From NCBI GenBank assembly GCA_002317145.1, contig DCIT01000030.1:3580-37817 (forward strand): 34,238 nt of DNA. Direction: 5' to 3'. Numbering within the stretch: position 1 is the stretch's first letter; each line of letters opens with the position of its first letter. Shown here one piece after another: positions 8,276 to 15,975 of this stretch. The notes beneath the pieces are model-generated. The model did no database searches. It was not told where the DNA came from and worked only from the letters and a program-made list of their open reading frames with translations. The DNA comes from Caryophanales bacterium UBA1719 (GTDB lineage Bacteria; Bacillota_I; Bacilli_A; RFN20; CAG-826). Both the position numbers and the translations under genes were made by a program.

Positions 8276-9712
8276 ATGTCAGAATGGTTTGAACTAAAAG
8301 AGGCTGAATTTAACACAGCTTTAACCACACGCGATGTTAATAAGATGCGTGATCTTTTTAATACTGTTCCGACCGTTGACTTAGCGGAATTCGCAGATAA
8401 TGTTAAAGATCCATCAACATTAACTTTTATCTTTAAAGTAGTGAAATCTGAATTAACTGCAGATTTCTTTACTGAGTTAAATGATGAGACTCAAGAGAAG
8501 TTACTTAGAGTCTTCTCTGATGATCAATTAGTCGAACTTATTAATAAATCTTATACCGATGATATTGTTGACGTACTTGAAGATATGCCTGCAAACTTAG
8601 TTAATAGAGCGCTTAAGTTTATCCCTAAAGAAAAAAGAGAGTCTGTTAATAAATTATTAAACTTTAAAGAAGATACCGCCAGTAGCATCATGACTACTGA
8701 GTACTTTGAACTTAATGGTGAGACTACTGTTGAAGATGCCATGAAGCAAATAAGAGAGAAAGGCAAACAAGCTGAAACTATTTATACCGTCTTCCTTAGA
8801 GATGAAAAGAGAAATTTAACTGGCACTGTTGACCTTGATGATTTAATCTTTGCTGATCCAAAGCAAACATTAAATCAAATCAAGAATAAAGAATTTATTT
8901 ATACCAAAGTTGGTACTGACCAAGAAGAGGTTGCAAGAATATTTAAGAAATATGACTTAAATGCTTTAGCGGTTGTTAATAACGAACATAAGTTAGTTGG
9001 TGTTATCACTGTTGACGATATCATGGACGTTATGGAAAAGGAGTCTAGTGAAGATATTGCGCGTTTAAATAAAGTTGCGGATATGGAAACTCCATACTTA
9101 GAAACTAAAATTAGTAAATTAGTAATTAAGTGTGTACCTTGGATTATTATTTTAATGATTCTTCAATTATTCTCTACGATGATTTTATCTAGTTTCCAGG
9201 TTGTTATTGCTCAAGTAGCAGTACTTAGTGTCTTCACTCCATTACTTATGGATGCTGGTGGTAATTCTGGTGGACAAACTACTACTATTATTGTTAGATC
9301 ATTAGCCTTAGGTGAGTTTGATAAAAAAGATATTAAGAAAGTAATTTGGAAAGAGTTTAGAGTGGCAGTTTGTATCGCAGGTATTGTTGCAATATTTGCC
9401 TTTGGTTGGATTATGTTTGAGATTGCAGTTGGCATTGTTAAATTTGAAAAAGTTGGAACATATCACGATTGGACATGGACTGGTAAAACTTTAATATCTC
9501 TATTAGTTGCATCTACTTTATTTGTAACAATGATTGTTTCAAGAATGGTTGGTTGCTTACTACCATTTGGGGCAAAATTAATTAAACAAGATCCAGCGGT
9601 TCTTTGTGGCCCTATCACTACAACAATAGTTGATATAGTTACTTTATTAACTTATTTCTTACTATGGCAATATGCCTTTTCGCCTATATTAGAGAGAATT
9701 GCTACTTTATAA
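8276..9712 (+). CDS. mgtE: MgtE magnesium transporter
   Basis: 478 residues, full length. An N-terminal cytoplasmic MgtE-N superhelix (about 5-130, with repeated LL-F/DD-LVEL helices) precedes two CBS domains (about 135-260: SIMTTEYFELNGETTVEDAM, then VGVITVDDIMDVMEKE), a connecting helix, and a five-helix membrane domain. The pore signatures are intact: DAGGNSGGQTTTIIVRSLALGE-like segment after the first membrane helices and GPITTTIVDIVT in the last. MgtE is a Mg2+ channel-like importer closed by Mg2+ bound to the N and CBS domains, so regulation is mainly at the protein level. No good Shine-Dalgarno: AGG lies directly against the ATG. Transcribed alone, divergent from yloU. Confidence 0.95.
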   Translation: MSEWFELKEAEFNTALTTRDVNKMRDLFNTVPTVDLAEFADNVKDPSTLTFIFKVVKSELTADFFTELNDETQEKLLRVFSDDQLVELINKSYTDDIVDVLEDMPANLVNRALKFIPKEKRESVNKLLNFKEDTASSIMTTEYFELNGETTVEDAMKQIREKGKQAETIYTVFLRDEKRNLTGTVDLDDLIFADPKQTLNQIKNKEFIYTKVGTDQEEVARIFKKYDLNALAVVNNEHKLVGVITVDDIMDVMEKESSEDIARLNKVADMETPYLETKISKLVIKCVPWIIILMILQLFSTMILSSFQVVIAQVAVLSVFTPLLMDAGGNSGGQTTTIIVRSLALGEFDKKDIKKVIWKEFRVAVCIAGIVAIFAFGWIMFEIAVGIVKFEKVGTYHDWTWTGKTLISLLVASTLFVTMIVSRMVGCLLPFGAKLIKQDPAVLCGPITTTIVDIVTLLTYFLLWQYAFSPILERIATL

Positions 9713-9772
9713 ATTTTGAAGAGCGAGCCTATGCTTCGCCCAAAGCTTTTCTATCCACTACTCACTAAACTG

Positions 9773-9781
9773 TGATATACT
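9773..9781 (+). promoter_or_regulatory. Extended -10 promoter of a putative small convergent RNA
   Basis: TGATATACT is a TGn-extended -10 element. With a start near 9788, the transcript would end at the terminator at 9801-9824, giving an RNA of under 40 nt. No convincing -35 is present. It is a candidate only; the alternative is that the terminator simply serves mgtE. Confidence 0.35.
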
Positions 9782-9800
9782 ATAAACATCTTTTTGATGA

Positions 9801-9824
9801 AGGACTGCATAGGCAGCCCTTTTT
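9801..9824 (+). terminator. Rho-independent terminator, plus strand
   Basis: AGGACTGC, loop ATAG, GCAGCCCT, then TTTT. It would terminate mgtE (89 bp upstream) and any small RNA from the promoter at 9773. On the minus strand the same hairpin lacks a U-tract, so it would form a stem in the 3' part of the micro-ORF transcript rather than end it. Confidence 0.75.
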
Positions 9825-9825
9825 A

Positions 9826-9888
9826 TTACCTAACCACTAGGATCAGAATAACTATCACCAAAAGTATGATTAGTACTTCGGCAAACAT
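9826..9888 (-). CDS. 20-residue hydrophobic membrane micropeptide, candidate type I toxin
   Basis: The peptide reads MFAEVLIILLVIVILILVVR: a charged residue near the start, one uninterrupted membrane-spanning stretch and a terminal Arg. Its ribosome site, AAAGGAGGAC ending about 6 nt before the ATG, is among the strongest in the window. Size and composition match small hydrophobic type I toxins (Ibs, TxpA/BsrG-like classes) in style, but I cannot claim homology to any of them. It follows another micro-ORF by 16 nt, and the region just downstream holds a plus-strand terminator and candidate promoter that could make an overlapping antisense RNA. Toxicity is inferred; a non-toxic membrane peptide is possible. 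Confidence 0.6.
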   Translation of the reverse strand: MFAEVLIILLVIVILILVVR

Positions 9889-9904
9889 TACCGTCCTCCT
9901 TTTC

Positions 9905-9964
9905 CTAACGCATACCACAACCTCGCTTTCGTGGAAGCACAGCTTTTAGAAGCGTTATCGTCAT
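9905..9964 (-). CDS. 19-residue basic leader peptide upstream of the hydrophobic micropeptide
   Basis: The ORF encodes MTITLLKAVLPRKRGCGMR, with AAGGAG 5 nt before the ATG. It ends 16 nt before the hydrophobic ORF, whose ribosome site lies in the gap, so the two could be translated from one mRNA. The mRNA between can fold: AACGC near its start pairs with GCGTT at its end, and CCAC with GTGG inside, so translation of this ORF may expose or hide the next ribosome site. The sequence is Arg/Lys-rich toward the end. I do not recognise the peptide. It could be a regulatory leader or a partner of the second peptide. Confidence 0.5.
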   Translation of the reverse strand: MTITLLKAVLPRKRGCGMR

Positions 9965-10063
9965 AACAACTCCTTATTACTTAATTAATAATTTCAAGAC
10001 AAAAACTACGCTATATATTTTTATATTTATTAATAAATATCTTTTTTATGTAAAAATAAAAAT
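9965..10063. other. A+T-rich stretch upstream of the micro-ORFs
   Basis: Almost pure A/T with short inverted repeats (ATTTATTAATAAAT near 10026-10039). It must contain the promoter for the micro-ORF transcript, but several weak -10-like boxes compete and none has a good -35, so no promoter is called. The left part of the gene-poor stretch, 9713-9772, holds a bulged hairpin (GCGAGCC/GCTTCGC at 9722-9739) and nothing else I can identify. Confidence 0.4.
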
Positions 10064-10089
10064 GTTAACCTATTCTAAAAATGGTTAAC
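10050..10089 (-). terminator. Terminator of the miaA-tcdA/fhs/DUF951 operon
   Basis: On the minus strand GTTAACC (10083-10089), a 12-nt loop, GGTTAAC (10064-10070), then ATTTTTATTTTT. The stem overlaps the stop codon of the DUF951 gene. Confidence 0.65.
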
Positions 10090-10267
10090 TTATAACTTTA
10101 TCTAATCTCTTTTCAAATTCTTCACGTGATAAAAGTATTGTTTTACCACATCCTAAACATTTAATACGAATATCCGCACCCATACGAATTATTTGAAATT
10201 CTTTTGTACGATTAACACATGGATGTGGTTTTTTTAATAATACTTTATCGTTTAATTTATAGTTCAT
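10085..10267 (-). CDS. yyzM: DUF951 family small protein (YyzM-like)
   Basis: 60 residues, the full length of the DUF951 family. Typical features are KPHPC near position 17, a central RMGADIRIKCLGCG segment with a CxxC pair, and the basic ILLSREEFEKR ending. The three cysteines and the fold suggest a small metal- or nucleic-acid-binding protein; the biochemical role is unknown, and in related bacteria it often lies near ychF, parB or ribosomal genes rather than fhs. Its ATG overlaps the fhs stop in TAATG, so translation is probably coupled. Last gene of the operon, with a terminator in its 3' end. Confidence 0.85.
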   Translation of the reverse strand: MNYKLNDKVLLKKPHPCVNRTKEFQIIRMGADIRIKCLGCGKTILLSREEFEKRLDKVIS

Positions 10268-11886
10268 TAATAAGGCATGTCTTCCATTTTAACTGCACTA
10301 GGAACTTTAGGTAGTCCTGGCATAGTTAATATCTTTCCAGTTAAGCAGACAATGAAGTTTGCTCCACTAGAAACATTTACTTCTCTAACAGTAATAGTAA
10401 ATCCTTTTGGAGCATTTAATATGTTTGGATCATCAGTAATTGATTGAGGAGTCTTGGCCATACATATATAAGCATTTGAATATCCTAGTTTTTCATATTT
10501 AGCAATTTGCTCTAATGCTAATGGAGTATATTCAACTTTGCCTGCTCGATATATTTCTTTACATATAGTTTCTATTTTTTCTTTAATTGAAGAATTTAAA
10601 TCATAGATAGGATGATAGTTACTAGTCTTAGTATTTAAGACATTAACAACTTTCTTCGCTAAATCAATAGAGCCTTCTCCACCTTTAATAAATCCATCTA
10701 AGAAGCTAACTTCATAGTCATTGTCTTTACACCACTTAGTTAAATAATCTACTTCAGATTGATGATCATTCGCGAAGTGATTAATTGCTACGACAATAGG
10801 TACTCCATACTTCTTCATATTCTCTAAATGAGTCTTTAAGTTTTCTACTCCAATAGATAAAGCTTTAACATCTTCATTAGTAATATTCTCTAACGCTAAT
10901 CCACCATGCATCTTAAGTGCTCTAATAGTGGCGACCATAACAACAGCATCAACTTTAAGTTCCGCTTCTCTAGCGCATATATCTAAGAATTTCTCTGCTC
11001 CTAAGTCTGCACCGAATCCAGCCTCAGTAACTGTAATAGGTGCCATTTTCACTGCTGTCTTTAACGCAATAATAGAGTTACATCCATGCGCGATATTCGC
11101 GAATGGTCCACCATGTACTAAAACAGGATTATTCTCTAATGTTTGAACTAAGTTAGGTTTTAAAGCATCTTTCATTAATCTCATAATGGCATGCGATATC
11201 TTTAAATCTTTTAAATATACTGGTTTATCGTTATTATCATATGCGACTAAAATTCTATTAATTCTATTTAAGAAATCTTCTTCATCTTTAGCTAAACATA
11301 AGATAGCCATTAACTCAGATGCAACAGTAATAACAAATCCATCTTTACGAGTAACTCCGTTAGTCTTCGCACCTTGAGCAATAGTAATTTCTCTAAGAGT
11401 TCTATCATTCATATCTAAAGCACGTTTCCAGACTATCTTCTCTGGATTAATGTTTAATTCATTACCTTGATAAATATGATTATCAATAATCGCGGATATT
11501 AAATTTATCGAAGAAGTTAATGCGTGCATATCACCTGTGAAGTGTAAGTTAATTTCATCAATAGGTGCAATGCTTGCTAAGCCTCCGCCAGTCGCACCAC
11601 CTTTAATTCCAAATACTGGTCCTAAAGAAGGTTCTCTTAAACAAAGCATTGCCTTTTGATTAATCTTTCCTAATCCTTCAGTTAAGGCAATTGATGTAGT
11701 TGTTTTACCTTCTCCTGCTTTAGTAGGAGTAATCGCTGTTACTAATACTAACTTACCAGTTGAATTAGTCTTTATAGATTCATAATATTCTTTTGTAATC
11801 TTCGCTTTATAAAATCCATAAGGTTCTACATACTTTTCTGAAATTCCTGCAATCTTTGCAATTTCATTAATTCTTTTAAGTGCCAT
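10267..11886 (-). CDS. fhs: Formate-tetrahydrofolate ligase
   Basis: 539 residues, slightly shorter than the usual ~556. The family's nucleotide-binding segment TPTKAGEGKTTTSIALTEGL (residues about 54-73), GPVFGIKGGATGGG and the folate-side segments (AGFGADLGAEKFLDI, CLTGKILTMPGLPK near the C-terminus) are all present. The enzyme joins formate and THF using ATP to make 10-formyl-THF for purine and initiator-tRNA formylation, or runs in reverse to gain ATP. The start is supported by AAGGAG about 13 nt upstream inside the end of miaA-tcdA, whose stop is 2 nt away. Being anaerobic-type one-carbon metabolism, it fits the hydrogenase-like genes at the left end. Confidence 0.96.
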   Translation of the reverse strand: MALKRINEIAKIAGISEKYVEPYGFYKAKITKEYYESIKTNSTGKLVLVTAITPTKAGEGKTTTSIALTEGLGKINQKAMLCLREPSLGPVFGIKGGATGGGLASIAPIDEINLHFTGDMHALTSSINLISAIIDNHIYQGNELNINPEKIVWKRALDMNDRTLREITIAQGAKTNGVTRKDGFVITVASELMAILCLAKDEEDFLNRINRILVAYDNNDKPVYLKDLKISHAIMRLMKDALKPNLVQTLENNPVLVHGGPFANIAHGCNSIIALKTAVKMAPITVTEAGFGADLGAEKFLDICAREAELKVDAVVMVATIRALKMHGGLALENITNEDVKALSIGVENLKTHLENMKKYGVPIVVAINHFANDHQSEVDYLTKWCKDNDYEVSFLDGFIKGGEGSIDLAKKVVNVLNTKTSNYHPIYDLNSSIKEKIETICKEIYRAGKVEYTPLALEQIAKYEKLGYSNAYICMAKTPQSITDDPNILNAPKGFTITVREVNVSSGANFIVCLTGKILTMPGLPKVPSAVKMEDMPY

Positions 11887-11888
11887 AA

Positions 11889-13451
11889 TTATTTCTTCTC
11901 CTTTATAGTTTCATTAATTATATAACTTGCTAATAATAATCCCGCAGTTGATGGTACAAATATCATTGATGTAATAACATTACCATTTTTTATAGGAACT
12001 TCATTAGAAGTTGCGACTTTAATTTTCCTAATATCTATTTTATCTTTCTTTAATAGTTCGCGTAGTTTTTTCGCTAATGGATCATCATGAGTCTTATCTA
12101 AAGTCGTAACTTCTAATTTAGTTAAGTTAAAACGATTACCCATTCCTAGTGATGAAATAAATTTAATTTTGTGTTTTAAACAATATTTAATTAAGGCAAT
12201 TTTAGATTTAGTTGAATCTATTGCATCAATAACAAAATCAAATTTATTAAAGTTAATATCTTTTAAATTGTTCTCATCAATAAATATATCTTTTATTTCT
12301 ACTTTAATATCTGGATTAATTTTATTTATTAATTCTTTCGCGACTTTAACTTTTGTTTTTCCAATATCTTTACTAGTGAATAATATTTGTCTATTTAAAT
12401 TAGAGGCATTCACTTTATCAGCATCATATAAATATAATTTATTAATACCAGTTCTTGCTAAAGCTTCAGCAGCGGTACCACCTACTCCACCAATTCCAAA
12501 TATCGCAACAGATAATTTATTAATCTTTTTTAAATTAGATTCTCCTACTAACGCTTTAGTTCTAGTAGATATATCATCCTTAGTTAAATCATTAATAATA
12601 TCTTTACTTGATGTTATCCATTTAAAATTATTTCCATATTGATAACGAATAAAAGTCATTTGTCTTTTCGCGTATTGGCGAGTGTCTATTTTAATTAATT
12701 CACTTATTTCTTTATTTGATAATTTTGGGTTTTGTATTATCTCTCGATACCCAATCGCGTTTAATGATTGTAAATCTTTTCCATATTTTTTTATTAAAGA
12801 TTTACATTCATTAATTAATCCATTATCAATCATTTTATCAACGCGATTATTAATGCGATTAATTAATATTTCTCTATTCATATCTATCGCGTATATATGA
12901 ACATCTTTAAAGATTATTTTATGTTTTTGTTTCGCTTCTATTTCTGTTTTAGTTTTATTAGTGGATAAATAAATAGATATCGCTCTTAAGACTCTTTTAC
13001 GATTATTAGGATGTATTCTTTTAGCTTCTTTAGGATCTATTTTAGTTAATTCTTTATGTAAATCTTCATTAGATAATTTTTCATATTTAGATAAATTAAC
13101 TTCTTTAATAGGTTTAGAGAAATCATAATCATATAACGCTGAACGGATATATAATCCTGATCCTCCGACTAAGACGATATTCTTTTTTTGTTTTATTAAT
13201 TCTTTAATAACCTTACGACAATCTTTTTGATATTCCGCGATTGAATAATTATCAGTAGGTTTTTTAATATCATATAAATGATGTTTAACTTTCTTTAAAT
13301 CTTCTTTATTTGGTTTAGCCGTTCCAATATCTAATTCTTTATATATTTGAAATGCATCAGCGTTTATAATTTCCGCATTAAAATATTTCGCGACTTCAAT
13401 CGCGATTTTACTTTTTGATGTACATGTCGGACCGGTTATAACAATTATCAT
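11889..13451 (-). CDS. miaA: Fusion of tRNA dimethylallyltransferase MiaA and tRNA t6A37 dehydratase TcdA
   Basis: One uninterrupted 520-residue frame. Residues 1 to about 282 are MiaA: GPTCTSKS in the P-loop position, DAFQIYKELDIGTAK, LVGGSGLY, and the terminal KRQMTFIRYQYG. Residues about 287-520 are a complete TcdA/CsdL-type E1-like enzyme: RTKALVGE, IFGIGGVGG (nucleotide site), NLNRQI, VIDAIDS, HDDPLAKKLR and FVPSTAGLLLA. MiaA adds an isopentenyl group to A37; TcdA cyclises t6A37 using ATP. Both modify the same anticodon-loop position in different tRNAs; joining them in one chain is unusual. The P-loop Gly before Lys is Ser, and the usual DSxQ is DAFQ, so MiaA activity is not certain. No ribosome site; TATAAT ends 4 nt before the ATG. 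First gene of the fhs operon. Confidence 0.9.
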   Translation of the reverse strand: MIIVITGPTCTSKSKIAIEVAKYFNAEIINADAFQIYKELDIGTAKPNKEDLKKVKHHLYDIKKPTDNYSIAEYQKDCRKVIKELIKQKKNIVLVGGSGLYIRSALYDYDFSKPIKEVNLSKYEKLSNEDLHKELTKIDPKEAKRIHPNNRKRVLRAISIYLSTNKTKTEIEAKQKHKIIFKDVHIYAIDMNREILINRINNRVDKMIDNGLINECKSLIKKYGKDLQSLNAIGYREIIQNPKLSNKEISELIKIDTRQYAKRQMTFIRYQYGNNFKWITSSKDIINDLTKDDISTRTKALVGESNLKKINKLSVAIFGIGGVGGTAAEALARTGINKLYLYDADKVNASNLNRQILFTSKDIGKTKVKVAKELINKINPDIKVEIKDIFIDENNLKDINFNKFDFVIDAIDSTKSKIALIKYCLKHKIKFISSLGMGNRFNLTKLEVTTLDKTHDDPLAKKLRELLKKDKIDIRKIKVATSNEVPIKNGNVITSMIFVPSTAGLLLASYIINETIKEKK

Positions 13452-13455
13452 TGTT

Positions 13456-13466
13456 ATTATAATATA
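13456..13466 (-). promoter_or_regulatory. -10 region of the miaA-tcdA operon, leaderless type
   Basis: Two overlapping boxes, TATATT (13461-13466) and TATAAT (13456-13461), lie 9 and 4 nt before the ATG with no Shine-Dalgarno in between. The -35 region is poor. The MiaA P-loop begins only six residues after this ATG, so a later start is ruled out. Confidence 0.5.
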
Positions 13467-13495
13467 TTCAAAATATTAAATAATAAAGTAGCACT

Positions 13496-13524
13496 TTGAT
13501 TATAGTTATAATAAGATTTAATAT
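13496..13524 (+). promoter_or_regulatory. Promoter of the BspA/DUF6273 lipoprotein gene
   Basis: TTGATT (13496-13501), a 17-nt spacer and TAATAT (13519-13524), followed by a short leader with AAGGAGAAG. It is divergent from, and about 30 bp away from, the miaA-tcdA -10 region. Confidence 0.6.
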
Positions 13525-13551
13525 TACTAATATATAAGGAGAAGTCTAATT

Positions 13552-15930
13552 ATGTACGTCGCAAAAAAGAAAATATTAATAGGTGTTGCTTCTTTAGCGG
13601 GTATTGTCCTTGCTACTAACGGTTTAACATCATGCAACAAAAATACTAAACATACATTAACTGTTTCTGGTGATTATTTTACTATTCCAGAAAAAGGGAA
13701 AGAGTTCACTTTTGAAAAAGGAAAAGAAATTAAGTTTCAAGTTAAAGCGGATGAAGGTTATAAAGTAACTGATACTGTTGATTGTAAATTTAACGGAGAG
13801 ACTAAAACTAGAGGAACTGATTATAAATTTGATGATGATACTTTTGTTATTTCGTCTGCACCAGATTGTAATATTAATGTTTCTTTTGTTTGTTCACAAG
13901 AAACATATAAAGCTCAATTTGTTTCTGCAGGAGAATATACGTATACAGTAAAAGCTAGTAAAGACTTCTATCATTTTAAAGATAAAAACATTAGATATGA
14001 ATTAACATCAACTACAGGCGCAATTTTTCCAGAAAATCCTCATATCTACTATAACGGAGTAGAGATGACTCCAGATACTGGTAACTATACTTATGTACAA
14101 GGCGCTATTGAAAGCGAGAATCTATCTTCAACTGCTACACTAGTTATTAATCAAGCTCCGTCATGCGATTTTCAATTTAGTATATTGCCAAATACTAAAC
14201 ATGTTCTATATTTTGAACTTGTTAATGCAAAAATCGGTGAAGATAGAACTGGGTATAGAATTGTCGAAGCTAATAAAGATACTGAAGAAATTGAAATTAA
14301 AGCTAATGACATACGCAATCATTTGCCTTCTAGAGAAGGGGTGAAAGTTTATATGGGTGGTCAAGAAACTTCTAACTTTGATTATGATTACGGAGATCAA
14401 ACATCAAAAATTAAAATTAAAAATGTTACTTCATATGTCTCTATTTATTTAGAAGCAAAAACAGATGCTCTTATTTACGAAGAAATTGAAGGAACAAACA
14501 CCGCAAGACTAGTTGGACTTAATCCTGGTTATTCTGAATATGTTGAAGATTTACAAGTAAATAAAGAATATAACGGAAAGAAAGTTATTGAAATAGCTGA
14601 TGATGCTTTCATAGGAGATAACAATTTAAAATATGTTTCTCAAATGGGTGAAAACGTTTCACGAATTGGTAATAGAGCATTTAAGAATTGTCCTAATCTA
14701 AAATTAGTTCCTCAAGGAGTAGCAAGTGAACCGATTAGAATTAATGCTTCAATAATTGGTGATAGTGCATTTGAAGGATGCACAAGTATAGAAAAATTTG
14801 TTGATAGTAGCATTTATTCTATTGGAGCAAAAGCTTTTAGTGGATGTTCGGTTTTACAACTTGAAGAATATTCTCTTAAATTACTTAGAATTGTTGGTGA
14901 TAATGCTTTTGAAGGATGCACCAAAATCGGCAAGTATGATTTTACTAATAACACATTCGAAACAAAACCATTAATTATTTCAACTGGTGATAAAGGATAT
15001 GGATTTGATATCAACAATTTAGGTAATAATATATGCGAAGGATGGAGCAAAGATCAAATTATTTTCTTTGCCGGAGATATTAATACTGCAAAATTATTTA
15101 ACGCTAATAATTACAATGTAAAGGCAAGGGAAGATTATACTTATTTTTATACAGAAGTTGAGGGCGGAACTAAATCATTAGGCAGTTCCAAAGGTGGAGC
15201 GGGTGTTACTATTGCATTTAGTGATTTGGATACATATTCATGGCAAGAAATTAATAATATTTCACTTAATGGATTAGCCCCTGAATTATGGAATATCGGA
15301 GATGTTAAACATAATCCTAAAGACCCAACTCATATAGAATATAGAATTATTGATTTTGATCATGATTTATTAGTAGAACAAAGCGGAACAAGAAAATATG
15401 CTGGTATTACATTTGAAACAACATATCTCGATGATAAACAGATTGTAGAATTTGGATCAGCTAGTGGAACTGGGACTTATAAAGATAGTGCATTAAAAGA
15501 GAGATTAAATACTATTTTTGATTCTGATGAATTCTCAGATTTTAAACATTTAATAAAACCAGTAACTAAAACTTCTTTATATGGACATACAGGTTCATAT
15601 AATACATACACCACTTCTGAAACTTTATTCCCGTTATCGCTTTCTGAAGTTGCTGGTGATTTAGATAGCAAACACAAGCCATATGAAGTAGAAGGCAACT
15701 CATATGCATATTATAAGAACGAAACATTTACTGCTTCTGAAAAAAGGCTTAAAACATCAAGACAACTCAAACAAGTAAGCAGAAGTTATTGGTTAAGAAC
15801 TCCTTACTCTGCTCAAGAAGAAACAATAAAGAGAATATATTTTGTCAATTCCTCTAGCGGACAAATTTCGTGGGCTCAATTAACCTCTACTCCTATCACA
15901 ATGAATGTTTCATTTGCGTTCTGTATTTAA
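13552..15930 (+). CDS. Surface lipoprotein with BspA-like leucine-rich repeats and a C-terminal DUF6273 domain
   Basis: 792 residues. A lipoprotein signal peptide ends in the lipobox LTSC (C28). Residues about 30-310 are beta-rich repeats of unknown type. About 320-480 form BspA/LRR_5 repeats (IADDAFIGDNNLKYV, RIGNRAFKNCPNLK, IIGDSAFEGCTSIE, SIGAKAFSGCS, IVGDNAFEGCTKIG). The C-terminal ~240 residues resemble DUF6273: SWQEINNIS near the beginning, YWLRTP and a terminal MNVSFAFCI. BspA repeats are typical of adhesins in gut and oral anaerobes; DUF6273 has no known function. The ATG has AAGGAGAAG 8 nt upstream. It is inserted in the opposite direction between miaB and miaA and shares a bidirectional terminator with miaB. 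Confidence 0.85.
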   Translation: MYVAKKKILIGVASLAGIVLATNGLTSCNKNTKHTLTVSGDYFTIPEKGKEFTFEKGKEIKFQVKADEGYKVTDTVDCKFNGETKTRGTDYKFDDDTFVISSAPDCNINVSFVCSQETYKAQFVSAGEYTYTVKASKDFYHFKDKNIRYELTSTTGAIFPENPHIYYNGVEMTPDTGNYTYVQGAIESENLSSTATLVINQAPSCDFQFSILPNTKHVLYFELVNAKIGEDRTGYRIVEANKDTEEIEIKANDIRNHLPSREGVKVYMGGQETSNFDYDYGDQTSKIKIKNVTSYVSIYLEAKTDALIYEEIEGTNTARLVGLNPGYSEYVEDLQVNKEYNGKKVIEIADDAFIGDNNLKYVSQMGENVSRIGNRAFKNCPNLKLVPQGVASEPIRINASIIGDSAFEGCTSIEKFVDSSIYSIGAKAFSGCSVLQLEEYSLKLLRIVGDNAFEGCTKIGKYDFTNNTFETKPLIISTGDKGYGFDINNLGNNICEGWSKDQIIFFAGDINTAKLFNANNYNVKAREDYTYFYTEVEGGTKSLGSSKGGAGVTIAFSDLDTYSWQEINNISLNGLAPELWNIGDVKHNPKDPTHIEYRIIDFDHDLLVEQSGTRKYAGITFETTYLDDKQIVEFGSASGTGTYKDSALKERLNTIFDSDEFSDFKHLIKPVTKTSLYGHTGSYNTYTTSETLFPLSLSEVAGDLDSKHKPYEVEGNSYAYYKNETFTASEKRLKTSRQLKQVSRSYWLRTPYSAQEETIKRIYFVNSSSGQISWAQLTSTPITMNVSFAFCI

Positions 15931-15950
15931 CAGACTAATTACTAAAAAGA

Positions 15951-15975
15951 AAAGGGCCATAAGCCCTTTTTTTAT
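15951..15975. terminator. Bidirectional terminator between the lipoprotein gene and miaB
   Basis: AAAGGGC, loop CATAA, GCCCTTT, with T7 on the plus strand and TTCTTTTT on the minus strand. It serves both convergent genes and overlaps the miaB stop codon. Confidence 0.85.

Noticed and set aside
9713..9772. tRNA or riboswitch after mgtE
   Set aside because: No acceptor or T-arm consensus and only a bulged short hairpin; nothing matches a known RNA class.
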